From NCBI GenBank assembly GCA_044222225.1, contig JBGANR010000005.1, positions 124,001 to 188,000 on the forward strand: a stretch of DNA of 64,000 nucleotides. Direction: 5' to 3'. Below are positions 35,148-46,705 of this stretch, one piece after another (position 1 is the first letter of the stretch; each line of letters opens with the position of its first letter). This DNA comes from JBGANR01 sp044222225. Its GTDB lineage: Bacteria; Actinomycetota; Actinomycetes; Mycobacteriales; Mycobacteriaceae. Position numbers and translations under genes: made by a program. The notes beneath the pieces are model-generated. The model was not told where the DNA came from. It saw only the letters and a list, made by a program, of their open reading frames with translations, and ran no database searches.

Positions 35148-37370
35148 GTGCGACACCGCCGACCGAAACCCTCGATCGCGCTCGGGATCGCCGCCGCCGT
35201 CGTCGTGGCCAGCCCCGTCGCGGTCCTCCTGTCGGGGCCCGGCTCGGCGACGCCGACGCCCGCGGCCGTGACGAAGACCCAGATCAACGAGGTGGACCTC
35301 AAGACGGTCCCGTCCCAGGTGCTCGACCTGGTCCAGTCCGGGCTCGGTGCGCTCGGCGTCAAACTGCCGCCGATCGATCTGTCGGGTCTGCCGACCATCA
35401 CGCTGCCGCCCGGGCTCGGCCTGCCGAAGCCGGCCGACACGCCGACGTCGGTGCCCGGGACGCCCTCGGCTCCCGGGGCGCCCTCGGCCCCCGGCTCGCC
35501 GGCCGCGCCCGGCGCACCGTCCGCGGTGCCGCCGACGTCCGGCCGACCGGTGCCGAAGGCCGTCGAGCCGCCCGATTCGACGACTCCGGGCTCGACGACA
35601 CCCGGCTCCCGCAGCGCCGCGCCGAGCTCACCGTCCGCCCCGGCGCCGATCCCCGGCCTGCCCGCGGGCGCCGAGGTCAAGGAGATCAGCCGCGACGATC
35701 CGTTCCGGATGGTCGCCCTGACCTGGGACAAGGTGGCCGGCACCACCACCTACGTCCGCGCCCGCAAAGCCGACGGCAAGTGGGGCGCCTGGATCACCGC
35801 CGAACCGATCGACGAGAAGGGCAAGGGCGGCAGTGAGCCGATCTGGGTCGGCGACGCCAATGTCGTCCAGATCGTCGTGACGAAGGACGGCCTGGCGAAT
35901 CCGCTGCTGCCGTCGACGCCCGCCGACCCGTCGACGCCGTCCTCGGCTCCTTCGGCTCCGGCCGCGCCGTCTGATCCGGCGCGCCGCGAGTCGACGCCGA
36001 GCCCGACGCCCGCGGCCTTCGAGCGCCCGATGACGCCGGGCTCGCTGCCGCCGTCGCCGAGCGCCCCGGCGGCTCCCGGCCCGGCCGATCCCGCTCCGGC
36101 GGCGCCGTCCGCTCCGGACGCCGTCCGCCAGATGATCGAGGACATGGCCGCCGTGCTCATCACGCCCGGCACCGGCCCGCAGGACGAGGCCCTGCCGGCC
36201 GCGCCGCCCGTCCCGGGTCTGCCGGGTAAGACGCCGTTCGCCCGGCCCGCCATCATCTCGCGTGCCCAGTGGGGCGCCGACGAGTCGCTCAAGCCCTGCC
36301 AGAACCCGGTCGACGGACCGACGAAGGCGATGGTCGTGCATCACACGGGCGGCAGCAACGACTACACGAAGGAGGAGTCGGCGCAGGTCGTGCGGGGCAT
36401 CTACGCATACCACGCGCAGACCCTCGGCTGGTGCGACATCGGCTACCACGCACTCGTCGACAAGTACGGACAGATCTTCGAGGGCGCCGCGGGCGGCCTC
36501 GAGGGGACGGTCCAGGGCACGCACGTCGGCGGCTTCAACGCGGACACGACGAGCCTCTCGCTCATCGGCGACCTCAACCAGGTGGCGCCGACCCGCGAGA
36601 TGCTCGACTCGGCGGGCGACTACCTGGCGTGGAAGCTCAAACAGGCCGGTCTCGATCCGAACGGCACCGCGCAGCTGACGTCGATCGGCTTCGAGGGCAG
36701 CCCGTACGCCGCCGGCACCGTGGTGAGCAAGCCCGTCATCCTCGGCCACCGCGACCTCGGCAGCACCGACTGCCCGGGCAACCTCGGCTACGCCGCGCTC
36801 GGCGAGCTGCGGACGATGGCCGCCAAGGGCGGCTCGGGGGCGGCGGCAGCGGTTCCGGCCGCGCCCGTCACGTCGACGCCGACCGTGCCCGGGGCGCCGG
36901 GGGAGCCCGCGCCGGGCACGGCGACTCCGGTCACACCCCCGCTGTCACCGGACGATCCGGGCGCCATCGGCGAGCGCTGGCGGGAGCTCGGCGGGCCGAA
37001 CGGACCACTCGGCAACGCGCGCACCGGTGAGGAGCCCGGCCCGCAGGACTCGCGGACCGTCCGGTTCGACAACGGCACGGCCGTCTGGTCGCAGGAGACC
37101 GGCGCCCGCATCCTCTGGGGCGCCATCGGCAAGGTCGCCGAATCGCTCGGCCTCGGCAGCTCCGGCCTCGGACTGCCCACCAGCGACGAGTACGCCGTCG
37201 GCGACCTCATCAAGATGGACTTCCAGTTCGGCCAGCTCGTCTTCGACAAGCTGACCGGCGCGGTCCAGACGATTCTCGGCGCCTACACCCGCGGCCCGCA
37301 GTCTCCGGCCGCTCCCGCGGCGCCGGCACCGGCCGCGCTGCCGGCGTCACCGGCGCCCGCGACGCGCTGA
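35148..37370 (+). CDS. PGRP-type N-acetylmuramoyl-L-alanine amidase with LGFP repeats
   Basis: 740 aa from a GTG at 35148, seven bases after AGGAGA. Signal peptide to about residue 35, a long Pro/Ala/Ser-rich region, then an amidase_2/PGRP domain (about 365-570): AQWGADESLKPC, zinc His in VVHHTGGS, GWCDIGYHALVD, GTHVGGFN and ILGHRDLGSTDCPG with the remaining ligands. LGFP repeats end the protein (WRELGGPNGPLGNARTGEE, SGLGLPTSDE). It should cut the MurNAc-Ala bond outside the cell while held in the wall by LGFP. It occupies the Rv3811 position, divergent from the SpoIID gene. Confidence 0.9.
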   Translation: MRHRRPKPSIALGIAAAVVVASPVAVLLSGPGSATPTPAAVTKTQINEVDLKTVPSQVLDLVQSGLGALGVKLPPIDLSGLPTITLPPGLGLPKPADTPTSVPGTPSAPGAPSAPGSPAAPGAPSAVPPTSGRPVPKAVEPPDSTTPGSTTPGSRSAAPSSPSAPAPIPGLPAGAEVKEISRDDPFRMVALTWDKVAGTTTYVRARKADGKWGAWITAEPIDEKGKGGSEPIWVGDANVVQIVVTKDGLANPLLPSTPADPSTPSSAPSAPAAPSDPARRESTPSPTPAAFERPMTPGSLPPSPSAPAAPGPADPAPAAPSAPDAVRQMIEDMAAVLITPGTGPQDEALPAAPPVPGLPGKTPFARPAIISRAQWGADESLKPCQNPVDGPTKAMVVHHTGGSNDYTKEESAQVVRGIYAYHAQTLGWCDIGYHALVDKYGQIFEGAAGGLEGTVQGTHVGGFNADTTSLSLIGDLNQVAPTREMLDSAGDYLAWKLKQAGLDPNGTAQLTSIGFEGSPYAAGTVVSKPVILGHRDLGSTDCPGNLGYAALGELRTMAAKGGSGAAAAVPAAPVTSTPTVPGAPGEPAPGTATPVTPPLSPDDPGAIGERWRELGGPNGPLGNARTGEEPGPQDSRTVRFDNGTAVWSQETGARILWGAIGKVAESLGLGSSGLGLPTSDEYAVGDLIKMDFQFGQLVFDKLTGAVQTILGAYTRGPQSPAAPAAPAPAALPASPAPATR

Positions 37371-37387
37371 AAGCCGGAAAACCACGA

Positions 37388-37414
37388 GAACGGGCCCGTC
37401 TGACGGGCCCGTTC
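37388..37414 (+). terminator. Terminator after the amidase gene
   Basis: 12-bp perfect stem (37388-37399 with 37403-37414), CTG loop, followed by TTCGTC; 17 bases after the amidase stop. Confidence 0.8.
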
Positions 37415-37434
37415 TTCGTCGGTGCCGGAGGTAC

Positions 37435-37511
37435 CTCCCCGGATGTCCGGCTGAGCGGGCCGCCGTGACGATAATCTCCGCGGCGGCCCGCTGAGGCGGA
37501 CATCCGGGGAG
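37435..37511. repeat. 77-bp imperfect palindrome
   Basis: 31-base arms (37435-37465 and 37481-37511) with a few central mismatches and a 15-base loop, between the amidase terminator and the convergent HAD gene stop at 37519. It would serve as a terminator for the HAD/acyltransferase operon, but it is longer than usual and could be a small palindromic element. Confidence 0.65.
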
Positions 37512-37518
37512 CTCCCCG

Positions 37519-38355
37519 TCAGAACCAGCGGTGCAGCGTCCGGCCGACGGCGTCTTCGTTGTTCGACACGGCGATCTCGTTCGCCGCCGCCAGCGCAGCG
37601 GGATGCGCGCCGGCCACTGCGACACCCCATTGCGCCGAGCTCAGCAACGGAACGTCGTTGGGCATGTCGCCGAAGGCGATGACGGCGTCCATCGGCAGGC
37701 CGTGGATCTCGGCGAGCACCGCCAGCCCCGTGGCCTTCGTCACGCCGGGCGCCGAGAGCTCGATGAGCCCGTCGTCGGTGGAGAAGGTGACGTCCGCGAG
37801 GTCGCCGACGAGCGGCGCCACCAGCGCGGCCATCTCCCCCGACGCCGTCCCCGTCTTGCGGACGAGCAGTTTCGTCGCCGGCTCCCCGAACAGTTCAGCG
37901 TCGGTCACCTCGACGTGATCGGGGTTGAGCCAGGCGTGTTCGTAGCCGGGGGCGGCGACGAAGGCCGGCGTCGCGGTGTCGTGGGCCGTGGCGCCGACGC
38001 GTTCGGCGGCGAGCCCCGCATCGGCGCCGAGCACGGACACCGCCAACTCGGCGAGCTTCGGCAGGACGTCCACGCCGAGCGTCGCCGAGTACAGCACGCG
38101 GTCGTCGACGATGTCGTAGACGATGGCCCCGTTGGCGCACACCGCGTAGTGGACGACGGGCAGTTGTTCCGCGACCTCGGCGATCCAACGCGGCGGCCGG
38201 CCCGTCGCGATGATGAACGGCACCCCGGCCGCGGCGACGCGCGTCAGCACCTGCCGGGTGTAGCGCCCGACGCGGTTGGCATCGTCGATGAGCGTGCCGT
38301 CGACGTCGGAGGCCACGAGCGTCGGCGGCCCGAATCTCGGTGTGCGCCAGGTCAT
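37519..38355 (-). CDS. HAD superfamily (Cof-type) hydrolase
   Basis: 278 aa. HAD motif I is SDVDGTLIDDANR (nucleophile Asp near residue 18), motif II is in FIIATGRPPRW, the C2B cap follows, and motif IV is AFGDMPNDVPLL. Cof-type HADs dephosphorylate sugar or cofactor phosphates; the substrate is not predictable. The ATG at 38355 overlaps the acyltransferase stop (ATGA). The order HAD-acyltransferase next to the amidase mirrors Rv3813c-Rv3814c. Confidence 0.88.
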   Translation of the reverse strand: MTWRTPRFGPPTLVASDVDGTLIDDANRVGRYTRQVLTRVAAAGVPFIIATGRPPRWIAEVAEQLPVVHYAVCANGAIVYDIVDDRVLYSATLGVDVLPKLAELAVSVLGADAGLAAERVGATAHDTATPAFVAAPGYEHAWLNPDHVEVTDAELFGEPATKLLVRKTGTASGEMAALVAPLVGDLADVTFSTDDGLIELSAPGVTKATGLAVLAEIHGLPMDAVIAFGDMPNDVPLLSSAQWGVAVAGAHPAALAAANEIAVSNNEDAVGRTLHRWF

Positions 38356-39203
38356 CTCGTCCCCCCGTCCGATCCGCGGTCGCGCGGGCCGTCCTCATCT
38401 TCTCCTGCGCCCGGCTGTTCCCCGTCCGGGCTCCGGTCGTCCGTCGGCGTCGCCCGGCGACGCAGCCGGGTCTTGTTCTCCGCCAGGTCGAGCGCCGTGG
38501 CCTCCTCGAGTGTCGGTGCCGCCCCGCCCAACCGCCGCGGCACCCAGGCCGCGCCCGCCGGGTGCGGGTCCGGGTACTCCTCCTGCGCCCGGCTCAGCAG
38601 GTCCGTCATCCGGACGTGCAGCGCCTCCGTCACCTGTTCGGGATCGCCCGCGGCGTCCAGCGGCTCGCCGACGATGACGACGACCGGGTAGCGGTGCCGC
38701 CCGATCGACCGCGGCACGCCCTTCGTCCAGATCCGCTGGGCACCCCACACCACCATCGGCACGATCGGGACGCCGGCCGCCGCGGCCATCCGCACCGCGC
38801 CCGTCTTGAGCTCTTTGATCTCGAAGCTGCGACTGATGGTCGCCTCGGGATAGACGGCCACCAGCAGCCCGCCGCGCAACGCGGCGACGGCGGCCTCGTA
38901 GGCCTCGTGGCCGTCGGCACGATCGACCGGCACCGAACGCGTCCTGCGGATGAGGAAACGGAGGACCGGATTCTCGCCGAGCTCCGCCTTGAGCAGGAAG
39001 CGCGCGCGTCGCCGCGCCTTGACGGCGACGAGCCCGACCTGCAGAAAGTCGGTGTACGCCGTGTGGTTGGCGACGAGCACGGCGCCGCCGCGCGCGGGAA
39101 TGTTCGCCAACCCCTCATAAGTGGTACGCAGGCCCTGCACGCCGACGATCCCCCGGGCGACGGCGACGAGCGCCGCGTAGACGGGCTCCCTCCGCTGTTC
39201 CAT
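38352..39203 (-). CDS. 1-acylglycerol-3-phosphate-type acyltransferase
   Basis: 283 aa from the ATG at 39203, chosen because TAGTCT lies seven bases upstream (leaderless). PlsC-type motifs: NHTAYTD (HxxxxD), RTRSVPVDRAD, YPEATISRS and VPIVPMVVWG. It probably acylates a lysophospholipid or related glycerolipid at the membrane. The C-terminal ~60 residues are charged and probably disordered. A paralogue with the same motifs is at 48895-49638; M. tuberculosis has three such genes together (Rv3814c-Rv3816c), so the set is split here. Confidence 0.87.
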   Translation of the reverse strand: MEQRREPVYAALVAVARGIVGVQGLRTTYEGLANIPARGGAVLVANHTAYTDFLQVGLVAVKARRRARFLLKAELGENPVLRFLIRRTRSVPVDRADGHEAYEAAVAALRGGLLVAVYPEATISRSFEIKELKTGAVRMAAAAGVPIVPMVVWGAQRIWTKGVPRSIGRHRYPVVVIVGEPLDAAGDPEQVTEALHVRMTDLLSRAQEEYPDPHPAGAAWVPRRLGGAAPTLEEATALDLAENKTRLRRRATPTDDRSPDGEQPGAGEDEDGPRDRGSDGGTR

Positions 39204-39210
39204 GATCGCC

Positions 39211-39254
39211 AGACTATCGCCGGGCAGAGAACTGTCGGTCCCTGGCGATAGCGT
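39211..39254. promoter_or_regulatory. Divergent pair of leaderless promoters
   Basis: Minus strand: TAGTCT at 39211-39216, seven bases before the ATG at 39203. Plus strand: TAGCGT at 39249-39254, seven bases before the ATG at 39262. Both boxes are preceded by GGCGA. Neither start has a ribosome site. Confidence 0.6.
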
Positions 39255-39261
39255 GGGCGCC

Positions 39262-42612
<3,351 letters not shown>

Positions 42613-42790
42613 CGACGCACGCATTCAAGCGCGCCGCCATACACCCGGCATGGGATCGGCGGCCCGGCAGGGATACAGCCGGTCGCCACCGAAGGGTGCA
42701 CGGGCCCGAGATCGTCCGTACCGTGGATAGCGGCCCTGGCCAGGACCCTAGAGAGATGAAATCTGATTTCGATCCGACAGGGAGGACGAC

Positions 42791-42988
42791 ATGGGTATTC
42801 ACGACAAGGCGTCGAACAAGGCCGAGGAGTTCGGCGGTAAGGCCAAGGAGGCCGTCGGCCGGGCCACCGGCGATCGCGGTCTCGAGAACGAAGGCAAGGC
42901 CGATCAGACCTCGTCCGCACTCAAGCAAGGGGTCGAGGCCGTCAAGGACAAGGCCCACGCCATCAAGGACACGCTGACCGGCCGCTGA
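42791..42988 (+). CDS. CsbD family stress protein
   Basis: 65 aa, Lys/Ala/Glu-rich, fully helical. The CsbD pattern is clear: MGIHDKASNKAEEFGGKAKE, AVGRATGDRGLENEGKADQ and the closing AIKDTLTGR. CsbD-like proteins accumulate in general stress and are controlled by alternative sigma factors in Bacillus; the molecular role is unknown. GGGAGG lies six bases before the ATG. A strong terminator follows at 43008. Confidence 0.9.
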   Translation: MGIHDKASNKAEEFGGKAKEAVGRATGDRGLENEGKADQTSSALKQGVEAVKDKAHAIKDTLTGR

Positions 42989-43007
42989 GCCGACGGCAGA
43001 CAGGTCA

Positions 43008-43040
43008 GCGGCCGGCACCCGGGACACGGGTGCCGGCCGC
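43008..43040. terminator. Terminator after csbD-like gene (copy 1)
   Basis: 14-bp stem (43008-43021 with 43027-43040), five-base loop. A nearly identical hairpin with the same flank (CAGGTCA...GCGACG) lies at 44551-44581. Confidence 0.8.
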
Positions 43041-43051
43041 GACGTCTTTGC

Positions 43052-43098
43052 TCAACTCAGATGGTGCATCTCGCCGCGTCCATAGACGGGAGCTGTCC
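43052..43098 (-). pseudogene. Relic of a flavin monooxygenase 3' end
   Basis: On the minus strand the sequence encodes PVYGRGEMHHLS-stop, matching the last residues PVYGRGEVHHLS-stop of the monooxygenase at 44666-46492. DNA identity is high for about 40-47 bases and then ends. With the copied terminator next to it, this is a partial duplication of the monooxygenase tail. Confidence 0.75.
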
Positions 43099-43139
43099 AC
43101 GGGCTTAGCTGAGCGCCTGATGGCGTGCCCGACCGCAGA

Positions 43140-43686
43140 TCATTCGAGCGCGCAGGCCTTGAGAAACGCGATGAGTTCGGTCGCATCGTCCGACGTGAAC
43201 ATGACGTCGAGCGCGATATTGAACTCCAGACGCCGCGCCCACGGGATCGCACCCCACGACGACGCCCCCGTTCGACAATCGGACCGTTCCTCCTCCTTGC
43301 ACCCGTCCTTCGCCACGAAAATGTCCCGATTCGATCGCTTCGTGGACCGCGACGATCCCGTGCAACCGATCGCCGATCGGCTTCGACAACACGAAAGTCC
43401 CGTCGCCGACCGTCAGATCGAGATCCTGAAAGGCATCCCTCAAGGCGAGGATCTGGTGCGCGTCACCGATCGGCCTGCCGCCGACCGTCACTCCGTCGAG
43501 GAGCGTCCGAACCTCCGGAAGCGTGAAGGTATTGCCTTCCAACGCCGCCGTGTTCCATATCAGCTCCGGCAGCGAATGGCGATAGCGACTGCGGACGCGC
43601 TCGACGGACGAGTGCGGAATCTCGTCGAACGTGGTCTCGTCCCAGCACACACCGCATAAGGCCAGCTGCTCGTCACGTCGCGACAT
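43140..43686 (-). pseudogene. Fic-like protein fragment, frameshifted and lacking the catalytic loop
   Basis: The first ~125 codons read like the N-terminal part of Fic proteins (LIWNTAALEGNTFTLPEVRT, GVTVGGRPIGDAHQILALRD, then FRGEGRVQGGGTVRLSNG). Next to a run of five G the frame must shift by one to continue as RRLEFNIALDVMFTSDDATE and end at 43140; without the shift it reads on to 43105. In neither frame is the HPFxxGNGR AMPylation motif present. It is probably a decayed remnant. It overlaps the upstream gene by 14 bases, so the two were one unit. Confidence 0.6.
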
Positions 43687-44446
43687 CGGAATCCCCCTTC
43701 GACTCGCCGGCCGCCTCCAGCAACGGTCCCATCATCGCGGCGGCACCGACCGCCGCCCCATCGCCGTCGATTCCGGCCAACGCCACGGCATCGACCGCAC
43801 ATTGCAACGGATCCGCCCAGGTCAGCCGTGAGATCGACCGAACCCGATCGAAGACGTCCGCATCGCCCGGTGCGATGACGCACTGCGCGATCCGCGCCGC
43901 GGTGACCCGCCGCATCGTGTCCGACAGCAATTGCACCGTTCTCTCGACGTCCTCGACCCACAGCACCAGCCTCCCGTCGACGCCGGCCTGCCTCCCGCCG
44001 GCAGCGAACGCGGGATCACCCGAGACCGCCCAACGACCTCCGGCGGCGTCGCCGGCCGACGCCAGCCGCCCCGTCGTCATCGGCAAACGCACCGATCGCA
44101 GCAACGCCGCACCGTCCCTGACCTGCGGCGCCGAACCTCGAGCCGCCTCCAGCACAACGTCCGCGGCGGCCGTACGACCCCCGGTTGCGACCGCGATCTT
44201 GTCCATCCACCAGCGCAGGTCAGGTTCGTCGGCGTCCGAAGTGTCATGCCATCCCGGATGGCCGCGGTCGTCCCGGCCAAGCAGCCGCCGGGCAGCACGC
44301 ACGGCGACCGAATCGCTCAATGGCGCGGGCCTCACATCGAGCGCGCTGCCGCACGCCGCCAACACCCTGCTCAGCACTAGAATGACTCCGTACCCGAAGA
44401 CGTCGGGACAGTTCCGTCGCACCGCGAGTGACCACGACTCGAGCAT
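43673..44446 (-). CDS. Hypothetical protein upstream of the Fic relic
   Basis: Up to 257 aa; the start is uncertain (no clear ribosome site, and GTG codons lie inside). The C-terminal half (GRLVLWVEDVERTVQLLSDT, then TWADPLQCAVDAVALAGIDG) resembles the C-terminal domain of AbiEi-like antitoxin regulators, but the N-terminal winged helix is not seen, so it may be truncated. Its end overlaps the Fic fragment. A regulator/antitoxin paired with the Fic gene is a guess from position. Confidence 0.4.
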   Translation of the reverse strand: MLESWSLAVRRNCPDVFGYGVILVLSRVLAACGSALDVRPAPLSDSVAVRAARRLLGRDDRGHPGWHDTSDADEPDLRWWMDKIAVATGGRTAAADVVLEAARGSAPQVRDGAALLRSVRLPMTTGRLASAGDAAGGRWAVSGDPAFAAGGRQAGVDGRLVLWVEDVERTVQLLSDTMRRVTAARIAQCVIAPGDADVFDRVRSISRLTWADPLQCAVDAVALAGIDGDGAAVGAAAMMGPLLEAAGESKGDSDVAT

Positions 44447-44550
44447 CGACCCGCCGAAACGGTTGTCGTCACGTCAACGGCCGACACACCGAAGACCGCC
44501 GATCCTCCATCGACGTCGACCCGCAGCTACACCGGCCCGGCGCAGGTCAA

Positions 44551-44581
44551 CGGCCGGCATCCGGGACTCGGATGCCGGCCG
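44551..44581. terminator. Hairpin terminator (copy 2)
   Basis: 13-bp stem (44551-44563 with 44569-44581), five-base loop, about 85 bases past the monooxygenase stop. Near-identical to the hairpin at 43008-43040, including flanking bases. Confidence 0.75.
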
Positions 44582-44665
44582 CGACGCCTCTCGACGGAGA
44601 TCGACACCTGAGCCAGGCGACGCGGCAATAGTCGCCGCCACCGTTCGCCCAGCCGTCGACTCCGG

Positions 44666-46492
44666 TCAGCTCAGATGGTGCACCTCACCGCGTCCGTAGA
44701 CCGGGGTGTCCATGCCCTCATAGCGGGCCTTGAGCTGCAGCGCGAGATACAGCGAGTAGTGCCGGCTCTGATGCAGGTTGCCGCCGTGGAACCACAGCCC
44801 GGGCTGCGCCGTCGGCTTCCACATGTTGCGCTGCTCACCTTCCCAGGGGCCCGGATCCTTCGTCGTGTCCGAACCCAGTCCCCAGCATCTACCCACCTTG
44901 TCGGCCACCTCCTGACTGATGAGGTCGGCGACCCAGCCGTTCATCGAGCCGAAGCCCGTGGCGTAGACGACGACGTCCGCCGGCAGTTCGGTGCCGTCCT
45001 CGAGGATCACCGAGTCCTCGGTCAGTTCGGCGACATTCCCGTGCGCCAGCTTGATCTTGCCGTCGGCCACCAGTTCCGACGCGCCGACGTCGATGTAATA
45101 GCCCGACGCCCGGCGCAGATACTTCATGAACAACCCCGACCCGTCGTCGCCCCAGTCGTTGCGGAATCCCGCCTTCTCCAGCCGGTCGTAGAACTCCTTG
45201 TCCACCTCGGCGATCTGCTGATAGATCGGGATCTGGAACTCGTGCATGATCCGGTACGGAATCGACGCGAACGTCAGATCGGCCTTCTGCGTCGTCATTC
45301 CGGCGTCGAGCGCCCGCTCCGAATAGAGATCCCCGAGCCCGTATTCCATGAGTGACGAACTGCGCACGATGTGCGTCGAACTGCGCTGCACCATCGTCAC
45401 GTCGACACCGTTGTCGTAGAGCGCCTTGCAGATGTCGTGCGCCGAGTTGTTCGACCCGATGACGACCGCCTTCTTGCCGACGTACGCGTCCGGCCCAGGG
45501 TGCGCACTGGAATGATGCTGGTCGCCGCGGAACCGGTCCATTCCCTTGAACGTCGGCAGGTTGGCCTTGCCGGACATCCCGGTGGCGATGACGAGTTCGG
45601 TCGGCCGCAGCGTCAGCCGCTCGCCGTCGCGGTCGACCTCGACCGTCCAGCGACCCTCGTCCTCGTCGTACGACGCCGACAGGCACGTCGTGTTCGACCA
45701 GTACGGCACCTCCATGACGCGCGTGTACATCTCGAGCCAGTCGCCGATCTTGTCCTTCGGCGCGAACACCGGCCAGTTGCGCGGGAACGGCAGGTACGGC
45801 AGATGGTCGTACCAGACGGGATCGTGCAGGCACAGCGACTTGTACCGGTTGCGCCACTGGTCGCCGGGCCGCGGGTGCTTGTCGACGACGATCGCCGGCA
45901 CCGCGAGCTGCCGCAGCCGGGCGCCGAGCGCGATGCCGCCCTGGCCGCCGCCGACGACGAGCACGAACGGCTGCACGCCTCGGCCCAACTCGCGCTCCTC
46001 GTCGTCGCGCCGCTCCCGCCACGACCGCGTGTCCGCGCTCTGCCCGTGCACGGCGCCGAGCGGACGCGTCGGCCCGGCGCCCTCCTCATGGCCCTTGAGC
46101 TCCGACAACGCGGTGAGCAGCGTCCACGCGCGATCGTCGCCGTCCGATTCGCGAAGCCGCACATGCGCGTTGCCGCGGCCGACGGCCGTCTCGAAGGTGA
46201 GGAACGCGCTGACAACGCCGTCGGCCTCGTCGGCGGGTTCGGCCGGCGCGAACGAGCCCGGCCGAGCGTCGGCCAGACGCGCCTCGAGCATGGCGCGGAT
46301 CTCGTCGGAGCCCTCGGCCGTCGTGATGTTCCAGGTCAGCGCGACGAGATCACGCCAGAAGGCGGCGGGCTCGAAGGCGTCGACGACGGCGTCGACGTCG
46401 CCGGCCGCGAGGGCGTCGTTGAAGCGGGCCAGCCAGGCGTCGAGCCGCTCGGTGGCGGTCCGGATGCCCGGCGGTTCCAGGGTCTGAGTCAT
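44666..46492 (-). CDS. Flavin-containing monooxygenase with N-terminal SnoaL/NTF2-like domain
   Basis: 608 aa. Residues ~15-150 look like an NTF2/SnoaL fold (RLDAWLARFNDALAAGDVDA), a frequent fusion in actinobacterial monooxygenases. The rest is a two-dinucleotide-domain flavoprotein: FAD motif VVGGGQGGIALGARL, GDQWRNRYKSLCLHDP, NADPH motif VIGSNNSAHDICKALYDNG, and the ATG-type signatures VIATGMSG and VYATGFGSMNGW. It would insert oxygen in a small organic substrate (Baeyer-Villiger or N-oxidation type); substrate unknown. GGAAGGA precedes the ATG at 46492. A GAF regulator is divergent with a shared operator. Confidence 0.88.
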   Translation of the reverse strand: MTQTLEPPGIRTATERLDAWLARFNDALAAGDVDAVVDAFEPAAFWRDLVALTWNITTAEGSDEIRAMLEARLADARPGSFAPAEPADEADGVVSAFLTFETAVGRGNAHVRLRESDGDDRAWTLLTALSELKGHEEGAGPTRPLGAVHGQSADTRSWRERRDDEERELGRGVQPFVLVVGGGQGGIALGARLRQLAVPAIVVDKHPRPGDQWRNRYKSLCLHDPVWYDHLPYLPFPRNWPVFAPKDKIGDWLEMYTRVMEVPYWSNTTCLSASYDEDEGRWTVEVDRDGERLTLRPTELVIATGMSGKANLPTFKGMDRFRGDQHHSSAHPGPDAYVGKKAVVIGSNNSAHDICKALYDNGVDVTMVQRSSTHIVRSSSLMEYGLGDLYSERALDAGMTTQKADLTFASIPYRIMHEFQIPIYQQIAEVDKEFYDRLEKAGFRNDWGDDGSGLFMKYLRRASGYYIDVGASELVADGKIKLAHGNVAELTEDSVILEDGTELPADVVVYATGFGSMNGWVADLISQEVADKVGRCWGLGSDTTKDPGPWEGEQRNMWKPTAQPGLWFHGGNLHQSRHYSLYLALQLKARYEGMDTPVYGRGEVHHLS

Positions 46493-46632
46493 GGCGGTCC
46501 TTCCGCGAAGTCGGTGCGGCCCGGCCGACGCGGCCGGTCCGGCGTCGAGGCCCGCATCGCCGGTCGCCTCGACCAGCCCGACGAGCCTGTGACGCCCGAC
46601 ACAACTCCACCGCCGCCCGGCGGGCAACCGTT

Positions 46633-46689
46633 GCGCGGCGTTGCAACACTGCCGACAACGCCGGCTGCAACGTCGTTGCAACGCTGCGC
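46633..46689. promoter_or_regulatory. Dyad operator between monooxygenase and GAF regulator
   Basis: Inverted repeat with 15-base half-sites (GCGCGGCGTTGCAAC at 46633-46647; its reverse complement with one change at 46675-46689) and a 27-base spacer; each half contains the palindrome GTTGCAAC. It is placed 16 bases before the regulator start, as expected for its own binding site. Confidence 0.6.
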
Positions 46690-46705
46690 GGGACATCCTT
46701 GCACT

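Noticed and set aside
43140..43686. Active Fic AMPylase
   Set aside because: The HPFxxGNGR loop is absent in every frame.
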